Origin: Pseudomonadota bacterium
GTDB lineage: Bacteria > Pseudomonadota > Gammaproteobacteria > Steroidobacterales > Steroidobacteraceae
Length of the DNA stretch: 5,174 bases
Reading direction: 5' to 3'
NCBI GenBank assembly: GCA_021815905.1
Contig: JAKAZP010000208.1
Coordinates: 1 to 5,174, forward strand
A model generated the notes under the pieces. It had not been told where the DNA came from and did no database searches. It saw only the letters and a list, made by a program, of their open reading frames with translations. Of this stretch, positions 1 through 5,174 are shown piece after piece. Positions within the stretch are counted from its first letter, which is position 1; every line of letters begins with the position of its first letter. The translations under genes and the position numbers were made by a program.

Positions 1-928
1 GCCAGAGCATCGGCATCTTCTTGACCAGATACGCGGCGATCAACACCGCCGGCGGTCCGCCGAGTGCGAACCCGAGCGCGACCGGAGCGCTGTAGCGGCG
101 GGTGCGCACGAAGCGCACGCCCCCGATCGGCATGAGAAACGCGCACGAGCCCATCATGATGGGAAACGCCGCGCGCGGATCGAGGCCGAGGAGGCTCAGC
201 ATGACGAGGCAGGGCGCGTACAGCCCGATGCCGAGCGTCATGAGCGCCCCGAGGAGCAGGTTTCCGCCGACCGCGAGCAGGAACGGCATTCCCGAGAGGC
301 CGAGGGCGTGGCCGCCTGAGGGCATCCACTTCAAGTTGGTCGCGACGAACAGCAGCGCCGCGACCGCGAGCGCGGATCCCATGCCCACCTGGACGGCCCG
401 CCGGGGCATGCGCCCGACCATGCCGGCGCCGAGCCAGGCGCCGAGGATCGACGCTCCGATCATGCTGATCAGCAGCCGCGGCTCGACCGTGATGGCCGCG
501 ATGAAGATCAGCGCCTCGGTGAGGGTCGGCAGCGCATGGCCGACGTTGAGGGTGCCGGGAATCCGCTCATCGGGAATGCGGCGCGTGAACTTGAGGACCG
601 CCGTGCTGGTCGCGAAGGAGCCGATCCCGAGGGTGTCGAAGAAGTTGGTGCCGAAGCCCACGGCGAGATCGAGGAGCCGCGGGCGAGCGCCATCGCCGTC
701 CGTTTCGCCCGCGCGGGGCGCGTCGTCCGGCGTCCCGGGTGCGGGCGCCGTCGCGCTTCCCAGGTGCCGCTCGAGCGCGGGCCAGCGCCAGACGTACCAC
801 AGCGCGAGGGCGGCGAGCGCGCCGAGCAGCGCGCGCGTCACCACTCCGGCGGGGGGCGTGAGCCAGGCGATGAGCGCCAGGATCGAGACGACGAGGGCGG
901 CGAGCGCCAGATGCAGCCGCGCGCTCAT
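1..928 (-). CDS. TauE/SafE-family membrane permease (3' end outside the window)
   Basis: The family comprises integral inner-membrane proteins, several linked to export of sulfite, sulfoacetate or other small organic anions. The substrate here cannot be told. The frame stays open from the ATG at 928-926 to the window edge, giving 309 codons. Residues 1-50 hold two hydrophobic helices (about 6-23 and 31-47). Residues 51-83 form a hydrophilic Pro/Ala/Asp-rich linker. The TauE-type core starts near 86, with GFGTNFFDTLGIGSF at 91-105, LNVGHALPTLTEA at 127-139, and further membrane segments at about 140-148, 152-170, 182-197, 212-234, 237-249, 255-270 and 282-301. GGGAGGG at 938-932 precedes the ATG closely and supports this start. 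The frame has G/C-rich third positions and the protein is plainly membrane-like, unlike the Arg/Ala-rich opposite-strand reading. Perhaps a few tens of C-terminal residues are missing. It is transcribed divergently from the DHDPS-like gene. The family call is firm; the transported compound is unknown. Confidence 0.9.
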   Translation of the reverse strand, partial: MSARLHLALAALVVSILALIAWLTPPAGVVTRALLGALAALALWYVWRWPALERHLGSATAPAPGTPDDAPRAGETDGDGARPRLLDLAVGFGTNFFDTLGIGSFATSTAVLKFTRRIPDERIPGTLNVGHALPTLTEALIFIAAITVEPRLLISMIGASILGAWLGAGMVGRMPRRAVQVGMGSALAVAALLFVATNLKWMPSGGHALGLSGMPFLLAVGGNLLLGALMTLGIGLYAPCLVMLSLLGLDPRAAFPIMMGSCAFLMPIGGVRFVRTRRYSAPVALGFALGGPPAVLIAAYLVKKMPMLW

Positions 929-931
929 GCA

Positions 932-938
932 CCCTCCC
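932..938 (-). promoter_or_regulatory. Ribosome binding site of the TauE/SafE permease
   Basis: Read on the minus strand this is GGGAGGG, with only three bases between it and the ATG (four if the core is taken as GGAGG). The spacing is slightly short. It still decides the start, because no other Shine-Dalgarno-like sequence near the beginning of the frame stands out. Confidence 0.6.
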
Positions 939-977
939 GTGGATGCGAGAGACTCACCCCGTCCTCAGCTCGAGCTC

Positions 978-1005
978 TTGGTCATGCGCCCGCATATCGT
1001 ATACG
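978..1005 (+). promoter_or_regulatory. Candidate promoter for the DHDPS-like/S9/DUF1697 operon
   Basis: TTGGTC at 978-983 and TATACG at 1000-1005 are separated by 16 bases, a weak sigma70-like pair (3/6 and 4/6 matches to consensus). Initiation near 1012 would give a leader of about 36 bases. The -10 lies in the only AT-rich patch of the 119-base gap between the two divergent genes, which is the main argument for it. The call is an inference from spacing and composition. Confidence 0.35.
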
Positions 1006-1006
1006 C
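992..1006. promoter_or_regulatory. Possible operator: AT-rich inverted repeat between divergent genes
   Basis: GCATATCGTATACGC is an imperfect inverted repeat in which 5 of 6 arm positions match around a 3-base centre. It contains the perfect 8-base palindrome CGTATACG at 998-1005. GTATAC-centred palindromes are typical of some GntR (FCD-type) regulators, a family that often controls acid and amino-acid catabolism. The repeat overlaps both candidate -10 elements, where a repressor could affect both directions. No regulator gene is present in the window, so this is suggestive only. Confidence 0.3.
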
Positions 1007-1023
1007 TCAGCCCCCCCTTGCAA
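996..1023 (-). promoter_or_regulatory. Candidate divergent promoter for the TauE/SafE permease
   Basis: On the minus strand TTGCAA (1023-1018) and TACGAT (1001-996) lie 16 bases apart, each matching the sigma70 consensus at 4 of 6 positions. The -10 overlaps that proposed for the plus-strand operon, so the two promoters would be back to back. The evidence is pattern only. Confidence 0.3.
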
Positions 1024-1047
1024 GGCAACTCACGCGCGGAGCTCGCC

Positions 1048-1971
1048 ATGGCGTCGCCCGAATCTCCCCTTCCCTGTACCTGGGCCGGAGTCTTCCCGGC
1101 GGTCACCACTCAGTTCGACGCCGATCTCGCCCTCGACATTCCCGCGACGCAGGCGGTGCAGGCCGCCCTCATCGACGAGGGCGTGCACGGGCTCATCGTG
1201 CTCGGCACCTGCGGCGAGAACAACTCCCTCACCGCCGAGGAGAAGCGCGCAGTGCTCGGCGCGGCGGTGCGAGCCGCGGGCGGCCGGGTGCCGGTGATCG
1301 CCGGGGTCTCGGAGCTCACGACCGCGGCGGCGACGGCCTTCGCGCGCGATGCCGAGGCGATCGGGGCGAGCGGACTCATGGCGCTGCCGGCGATGGTCTA
1401 CGTGCCGACCCCGGCGGAGCTCGAGTGGCACTTCCGCGCCATCGCCCGCTCGACGCGCCTGCCGATCATGCTGTACAACAACCCGCCCGCCTACCGCACC
1501 GCCATCGACCTCGAGACGCTCGGCCGTCTCGCGGAGGTGCCCAACATCGTCGCGGTCAAGGAGTCCTCGCCCGACACGAGGCGGTTCACCGATCTGCTGA
1601 ACGCCTTCGGCGAGCGTTTCGTGCTGTTCGCCGGGCTCGACGATGTCGCCTTCGAGGGTCTCACCCTCGGCGCCCGCGGCTGGGTGTCGGGACTCACCAG
1701 CGCCTTCCCGCGCGAATCGCTCGCTCTTTACCAGGCGCTGCGCTCGGGAGACCTGGTGCGGGCTCGCGCGATCTATCGCTGGTTCATGCCGCTGCTGCAT
1801 CTCGATGCGGGGCACGATCTGGTGCAGGCCATCAAGCTCGCCGAGCACATGATGGGACGCGCGGGCGAGCGGGTGAGGCCGCCGCGGCTGCCGCTCGCGG
1901 GCGCGCGCCGCGAGGAGGTGACGCGGCTCGTCGAGCGCGCGGCGGCGACCCGGGGTCAGATCCACCGTTGA
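1048..1971 (+). CDS. DHDPS-superfamily Schiff-base lyase/deaminase, probably 1-pyrroline-4-hydroxy-2-carboxylate deaminase-like
   Basis: This 307-residue protein has the usual length of the dihydrodipicolinate synthase/N-acetylneuraminate lyase (class I aldolase, TIM barrel) superfamily. Visible landmarks are GVFPAVTTQF at 14-23, GTCGEN at 53-58, LPAMVY at 113-118, YNNP at 143-146 with the catalytic Tyr143, and VAVKESS at 168-174 with the Schiff-base Lys171. E. coli DapA residues Thr45, Tyr107 and Arg138 align by motif with Cys55, Met116 and Ala148, which argues against a role in lysine synthesis. GVFPAVTTQF, LPAMVY, YNNP and the RWFMPLLHLD stretch at 244-253 resemble, from memory, the proteobacterial deaminases that convert 1-pyrroline-4-hydroxy-2-carboxylate to 2-oxoglutarate semialdehyde in hydroxyproline catabolism. 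The enzyme is cytoplasmic. The ATG at 1048 is preferred over one at 943 because GGAG lies six bases upstream and family similarity begins near residue 12. Superfamily is certain; the specific reaction is an inference at about 0.5, with another 2-keto acid lyase as the alternative. Confidence 0.9.
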   Translation: MASPESPLPCTWAGVFPAVTTQFDADLALDIPATQAVQAALIDEGVHGLIVLGTCGENNSLTAEEKRAVLGAAVRAAGGRVPVIAGVSELTTAAATAFARDAEAIGASGLMALPAMVYVPTPAELEWHFRAIARSTRLPIMLYNNPPAYRTAIDLETLGRLAEVPNIVAVKESSPDTRRFTDLLNAFGERFVLFAGLDDVAFEGLTLGARGWVSGLTSAFPRESLALYQALRSGDLVRARAIYRWFMPLLHLDAGHDLVQAIKLAEHMMGRAGERVRPPRLPLAGARREEVTRLVERAAATRGQIHR

Positions 1972-1975
1972 GGCG

Positions 1976-1981
1976 AGGAGG
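1976..1981 (+). promoter_or_regulatory. Perfect Shine-Dalgarno sequence of the S9 peptidase
   Basis: AGGAGG lies six bases before the ATG at 1988, inside the 16-base gap after the DHDPS-like stop codon. It fixes the peptidase start and suggests strong initiation, possibly coupled to translation of the upstream gene. Confidence 0.85.
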
Positions 1982-1987
1982 CTCGCG

Positions 1988-4039
1988 ATGAAACGACCGC
2001 ACGGCGCGCTCTGGGTGCTTACCCTGCTGCCGGCTTTGCTGCCGCTCGCGACCCGCGCCGCGACGCGGCCGATCCGCCTCGCCGATTTTCGCGCACTGGT
2101 TCGTATCGAGTCGCCGCGATTCTCGCCCGATGGGAAACGGATCGCCTTCGTGACGCTCCGTCCGGACTTCGTGCACGACCGGTACGATGCGACCTTGCGG
2201 GTGATCGATGCCGCGGGCGGCCGCGCGCACGCCCTGGTGCGCGGCATGCGCGACCTGCACATGCCCCGCTGGTCGCCCGACGGGCGCACCATCGCCTTCA
2301 TCGCCAGGGTCGGCCGCCGCAAGGATCAGATGTACTCCGTGCCCGCATCGGGCGGCACGCCGGTCGAGCTCGGCGAGGCGCCGAATGGCGTCGAGCAGCT
2401 TGCCTGGAGCCCCGACGGCGCGCGGATCGCCTACGTCACGCCGGATGATTCTCCGATCACCGCGAAGGATCGGCGCACGCATCACGATCTGTTCGTCATT
2501 CACGACGACGATTACCTGAGCGACAAGCCGCCCGTGCCCTCGCACATCTGGCTGCTCTCGCTCGCGAGCGGCAGGGCGCGCGAGCTCACTCACGGCGCGA
2601 GCAGCGTGCTCGAGACCGCCCCCCCGATCGGCGGCGGCGTGTCCACGCCTTCGTGGTCGGCCGATGGCCGCTGGATCGCGTACATCCGGCAGGCCGATGC
2701 GGACGACGCCGACTCCGACCGCACCCGCACCGTCGTCGTCGACGTCGCGAGCGGGGCGCAGCATCCGATCACCGCGCATCGCAGTTACGAGTACGACGCG
2801 CGCTTCGCGCCGCGAGGCGAGACGATCGCGTTCCTGTATCCGCACGGGCCGGGGCCGGTCAGTGACATGGATTTCTTCGTCGGCTCGCCCGCGGGAGGCG
2901 CCGCGCGCGATGTGAGCGCGGATCTCGACCGCAATCTCCTCGGCTGCTGCGGGGCGAGCGAGGACAATTTCGCGTGGCTGCCGGACGCTCGGGCGCTCAT
3001 CGCCGTGGCGGACGATGGGGTCCGCAGCCGGCTCTACCTGCAGCCGCTCCAGGGCAGGGGGCGCGCGCTCGACCTCGGCGCGCTGAACCCCCTCGGGGTG
3101 AGCGCATCGGGCGACGGGGCGCTCGCGGTGGTGGCCGACAACGCGACCGAGGCGCCGGAGCTTTACCTGCTGCGAACGCCCGACAGCCATCCGGTGCGCC
3201 TGACTCATCTGAACCGGGCGTTCGACGGCTACGCCTATCCGCGCAGCGTGGAGGTGCGCTGGCGCGCCCCGGACGGCACGCCGGATGACGGCATTCTGAC
3301 CTATCCCGGCGGCTATCGGCCCGGGAAGCGTTATCCACTCGTCGTCTACAGCCACGGCGGACCCGAGGCCGCCTCCACGGAGGACTTCGACGGCGGGGAG
3401 ATCGGGCCGCTCAGGGATCTCCTCGCCGCGCAGGGAATGCTCGTGTTCGAGCCCAACTATCGCGGCAGCGACAATCTCGGCAACGCGCACGAGCACGCGA
3501 TCTTCGGGGATCCCGGCAAGGGTCCCGACAGCGACGTGATCTCCGGCATCCGCATGCTGGAAGGGCGGGGCCTGGTCGATGCCGCGCGCATCGCGGCGGT
3601 CGGACACTCCTACGGCGGCTACATGACCGGATGGCTGATCTCGCACCAGCATTTCTGGCGCTGCGCGGTGGTCGCCGACGGCGCCGTCGACTGGACCGAG
3701 GAGTACGAGCTCGCGGGCGCGGGTAATCTCGCCTGGACCCGCGACTCCCTCGGCGGCAGCCCCTGGGACGCGCGCAGCGCGAAGCTCTACCGGACCGGCT
3801 CGCCCATCACCTACGCGGGGGACATCACGACACCGACGCTCATCCTCTCGGGCACGGACGACACCGTGGTCCCGATCACCGAGTCGTTCGCGCTCTATCA
3901 CGCGCTCGCGAGCCGGCACGTGCCGGTCGAGTTCATCGGCATCCCGGGCGCCCATCACATGCCGCAGGATCCGGTGCACCGGGAGCTGTACTACCGGGCG
4001 ATCGACCGCTGGGTGCAGTCGCATCTTCGGTCGAAGTGA
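1988..4039 (+). CDS. Secreted S9-family (prolyl oligopeptidase fold) serine peptidase
   Basis: This 683-residue protein has two-domain S9 architecture and fits the acylaminoacyl-peptidase/DPP5-like (S9C) group, which cleaves short peptides. Residues 1-24 look like a signal peptide (MKR, a Leu-rich core, likely cleavage after TRA at 24), so it probably acts in the periplasm or outside the cell. A beta-propeller follows, with PD40-type repeats at FSPDG 45-49, WSPDG 95-99, WSPDG 140-144 and WSADG 223-227, and a weaker one, FAPRG, at 273-277. The alpha/beta-hydrolase domain starts near 448 and has HGGP at 456-459, NYRGS at 490-494 and the nucleophile elbow GHSYGG with Ser541. Asp625 (GTDDTVVP) and His657 (PGAHHMP) complete the triad, so it should be active. 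Vicinal cysteines occur at 320-321. It starts 16 bases after the DHDPS-like gene and is probably co-transcribed. Exact specificity (acyl-peptidase, dipeptidyl peptidase or prolyl) cannot be read from the sequence. Confidence 0.93.
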   Translation: MKRPHGALWVLTLLPALLPLATRAATRPIRLADFRALVRIESPRFSPDGKRIAFVTLRPDFVHDRYDATLRVIDAAGGRAHALVRGMRDLHMPRWSPDGRTIAFIARVGRRKDQMYSVPASGGTPVELGEAPNGVEQLAWSPDGARIAYVTPDDSPITAKDRRTHHDLFVIHDDDYLSDKPPVPSHIWLLSLASGRARELTHGASSVLETAPPIGGGVSTPSWSADGRWIAYIRQADADDADSDRTRTVVVDVASGAQHPITAHRSYEYDARFAPRGETIAFLYPHGPGPVSDMDFFVGSPAGGAARDVSADLDRNLLGCCGASEDNFAWLPDARALIAVADDGVRSRLYLQPLQGRGRALDLGALNPLGVSASGDGALAVVADNATEAPELYLLRTPDSHPVRLTHLNRAFDGYAYPRSVEVRWRAPDGTPDDGILTYPGGYRPGKRYPLVVYSHGGPEAASTEDFDGGEIGPLRDLLAAQGMLVFEPNYRGSDNLGNAHEHAIFGDPGKGPDSDVISGIRMLEGRGLVDAARIAAVGHSYGGYMTGWLISHQHFWRCAVVADGAVDWTEEYELAGAGNLAWTRDSLGGSPWDARSAKLYRTGSPITYAGDITTPTLILSGTDDTVVPITESFALYHALASRHVPVEFIGIPGAHHMPQDPVHRELYYRAIDRWVQSHLRSK

Positions 4040-4078
4040 TCCCCGGCACGTCCTCCAAGCGAGCGAGGTGGACTCTGC

Positions 4079-4624
4079 ATGGCGACCTGGATCGCGCTCC
4101 TGCGCGGCATCAATGTTCTCGGCCGCAACCGGGTCTCGATGGAGGCGCTGAGCGCCGCCCTCGAGCGCGGCGGCCTCGCACGCGTGCGGACCTACATCCA
4201 GAGCGGCAATGTCGTGTTCGACTGCATCGGCGGATCGCGCGCGGCGCTCGCGCAGCGCATCGCGCGGGCGGTCTCGGACGGGCACGGCTTCCTGCCGCGC
4301 GTGGTGGTGCTGAGCGCGGGCGATCTCGAGCGCGCCGCGCGGCGAAATCCGTTTCCGGCCGCCGAGGCGCTGCCGAAGTCGCTGCACCTGTATTTTCTGG
4401 CGGCTGCGGCCCGCGGCGTGGACCTCGACCCCCTGCACCGGGTGAGCCGCGGCTCGGAGGCCTTCGAGCTGCGCGGCCGGGTGCTCTACCTGCACACCCC
4501 GGAAGGCTTCGCCGACTCGAAGGTCCCCGGCCGGATCGAGCGCGCGCTCGGCGTCGAGGCCACGGCGCGCAACTGGCGCACCGTCACGCAGCTCATCGCG
4601 CTCGCGCGCGGCGGCGCAGGCTGA
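4079..4624 (+). CDS. DUF1697 domain protein
   Basis: This complete 181-residue protein matches the DUF1697 family along its whole length. Family-type motifs are LLRGINVLGRN at 7-17 with VSMEAL at 19-24, RTYIQSGNVVF at 37-47, RNPFP at 89-93, LPKSLHLYFL at 98-107 and SKVPGRIERAL with ARNWRTV from 147 to 169. The family is widespread in bacteria and small (about 170-185 residues), and to my knowledge its biochemical function is not established. There is no signal peptide or membrane segment, so it is expected in the cytoplasm. GAGGTGG at 4065-4071 lies about seven bases before the ATG. The 39-base gap after the S9 gene holds no obvious terminator or promoter, so read-through from the operon is likely. 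Nothing else links it to peptide breakdown, and it may simply be a passenger. Confidence 0.92.
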   Translation: MATWIALLRGINVLGRNRVSMEALSAALERGGLARVRTYIQSGNVVFDCIGGSRAALAQRIARAVSDGHGFLPRVVVLSAGDLERAARRNPFPAAEALPKSLHLYFLAAAARGVDLDPLHRVSRGSEAFELRGRVLYLHTPEGFADSKVPGRIERALGVEATARNWRTVTQLIALARGGAG

Positions 4625-4643
4625 GGGCGGGCGACGAGGACAT

Positions 4644-4715
4644 TCACGCGGCCAACTCGTTGACCCGGTTCAGCGCTTCACGGGCGAGCGCGAACGCTTG
4701 CTCGGGTATTTGCTT
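4644..4715 (-). other. Short possibly coding remnant (23 codons plus stop, no start)
   Basis: On the minus strand this frame reads KQIPEQAFALAREALNRV followed by NELAA and a TGA. It looks like the amphipathic C-terminal helix of a real protein and mostly ends its codons in G or C. A TGA directly precedes it (4718-4716), and no ATG, GTG or TTG start lies inside the open part in a useful position. It could be the tail of a decayed gene or a chance reading of GC-rich spacer DNA. I do not recognise a family with confidence. Confidence 0.2.
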
Positions 4716-4768
4716 TCACGCGTGAGTCCCCGTCGTCCGGAGAAGAGGCGTTCGAGGCGGTTCCGGCG

Positions 4769-4796
4769 GCTCAGGGACCCGGACGGGCCCCTGAGC
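4769..4796. terminator. Strong hairpin between convergent genes, possible bidirectional terminator
   Basis: The arms GCTCAGGG (4769-4776) and CCCTGAGC (4789-4796) pair perfectly. After one A/C mismatch, CCC (4778-4780) pairs with GGG (4785-4787) around a GGAC loop. The hairpin lies eight bases beyond the stop codon of the minus-strand S53 gene and 145 bases past the stop of the DUF1697 gene. No T-run follows on either strand, so it is not a classic intrinsic terminator. It may act with Rho or protect the 3' end of the message. Confidence 0.5.
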
Positions 4797-4804
4797 GCAA
4801 GCGG

Positions 4805-5174
4805 TCAGTGGCCGTCGCCCCCGCCCGAGCCGTCGCCGCCCGCGCCGTGCGCGATCGCCTGCACGAAGTTCCAGCCGTTCGGCGTGCCGACGCCGGTCGC
4901 CGGATCCCAGCCGGGACCGGCTTGCAGCGTGGAATCAACCCCGAAGGTGAGCACGAACCAGCGCGTCGTGAACGGGCTGTTGTAGAGCGCGCTGTAGAAG
5001 GTCGCCTGTCCCTGAAGCGGCAGCGCCAGATCCCAGGAGGAGAGCTTCTGGGTGCCGTTGGAATCCGTCAGCTCTCCGGTCACGTTGTTGCGGGAATCGG
5101 CCGCGCGCACGTCCATGATCGCGTTCGGCGGCAGCCGGTAGAGGTACGGCGCGGCGTCCCCGAGGTTGTGCCCT
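4805..5174 (-). CDS. S53 (sedolisin/serine-carboxyl) peptidase, C-terminal part only
   Basis: The frame is open from the right edge of the window to a TGA at 4807-4805, giving 122 codons. Family evidence is the C-terminal calcium-binding region of sedolisins: IMDV (Asp at 5113-5111) and AGPGWDPATGVGTPNG, whose GPGWD lies at 4918-4904. In this family the Asp-Val pair, the two glycines and the last Asp bind Ca2+. The segment APYLYRLPPNA just upstream also matches S53 proteins. The catalytic Glu/Asp/Ser residues and the pro-domain lie outside the window. About 60 residues separate the two halves of the calcium site, longer than in classical sedolisin, and include FYSALYNSPFTTRWF and FGVDSTL. The protein ends in a Gly/Asp-rich tail (GAGGDGSGGGDGH). 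S53 enzymes are usually secreted acid endopeptidases. The internal ATG at 5116 is not the true start, because family similarity continues upstream of it. Confidence 0.85.
   Translation of the reverse strand, partial: GHNLGDAAPYLYRLPPNAIMDVRAADSRNNVTGELTDSNGTQKLSSWDLALPLQGQATFYSALYNSPFTTRWFVLTFGVDSTLQAGPGWDPATGVGTPNGWNFVQAIAHGAGGDGSGGGDGH

Noticed and set aside
967..976. Palindrome AGCTCGAGCT in the divergent spacer
   Set aside because: Short GC-rich palindromes of this type recur through the window, and this one overlaps no promoter element convincingly, so I treat it as chance.
943..1047. N-terminal extension of the DHDPS-like protein from an ATG at 943
   Set aside because: The added 35 residues have no similarity to the family and would overlap the candidate promoter and operator. 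The ATG at 1048 has a Shine-Dalgarno sequence at good spacing.
102..1991. A 629-codon open frame on the plus strand
   Set aside because: It runs antisense to the permease and out of frame through the DHDPS-like gene. Its translation is Arg/Ala/Pro-rich with no family motif, and both overlapped genes are clearly real, so it is a high-GC shadow.
1030..2322. A 430-codon open frame on the minus strand
   Set aside because: It is antisense to the DHDPS-like gene and the start of the S9 gene, is rich in Arg and shows no family motif.
1832..4495. An 887-codon open frame on the minus strand
   Set aside because: It is antisense to the S9 peptidase and parts of two neighbours. Its composition is dominated by Arg, Ala, Gly and His with no recognisable domain, as expected opposite a GC-rich gene with strong third-position bias.
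4036..4725. A 229-codon plus-strand frame overlapping the DUF1697 gene
   Set aside because: It is out of frame with the DUF1697 protein, which matches its family along its full length. The alternative translation is Arg-rich and unrecognisable.
4698..4985. A 95-codon plus-strand frame in the convergent spacer
   Set aside because: It is antisense to the S53 peptidase over much of its length and crosses the hairpin, with no family motif and no convincing ribosome binding site.

Overview
The window is GC-rich throughout (roughly 70% by eye), with G/C-biased third codon positions and clear Shine-Dalgarno sequences. The gene content (a TauE/SafE permease, a DHDPS-family enzyme, a secreted S9 peptidase, a DUF1697 protein and a sedolisin-type S53 peptidase) fits a high-GC proteobacterium. 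A gammaproteobacterium related to Xanthomonadales/Steroidobacterales is my best guess, but nothing here, such as rRNA or a marker gene, proves it.

Layout. Positions 1-928 (minus strand) carry the first 309 codons of a TauE/SafE-family membrane permease whose 3' end lies outside the window. Positions 929-1047 are a divergent intergenic region with candidate back-to-back promoters around an AT-rich inverted repeat. Three plus-strand genes follow, probably an operon: a DHDPS-superfamily Schiff-base lyase (1048-1971), a secreted S9 prolyl-oligopeptidase-family serine peptidase (1988-4039, only 16 bases later and with a perfect AGGAGG), and a DUF1697 protein (4079-4624). Positions 4625-4804 are a convergent intergenic region with a strong hairpin and a short possibly coding remnant. 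Positions 4805-5174 (minus strand) are the C-terminal end of an S53 (sedolisin) peptidase whose body lies beyond the right edge.

How the genes may work together. The DHDPS-like enzyme keeps the family's Schiff-base lysine and catalytic tyrosine but lacks three residues typical of lysine-pathway DapA. Its motifs resemble those I recall for 1-pyrroline-4-hydroxy-2-carboxylate deaminase of hydroxyproline catabolism. It is tightly linked to a secreted oligopeptidase, and an S53 endopeptidase lies nearby. The inferred picture is a small peptide-scavenging locus, possibly acting on hydroxyproline-containing (collagen-like) peptides. The family assignments are firm; the pathway is a hypothesis. I see no rRNA, tRNA, CRISPR array, insertion sequence or complete novel defence-like system.
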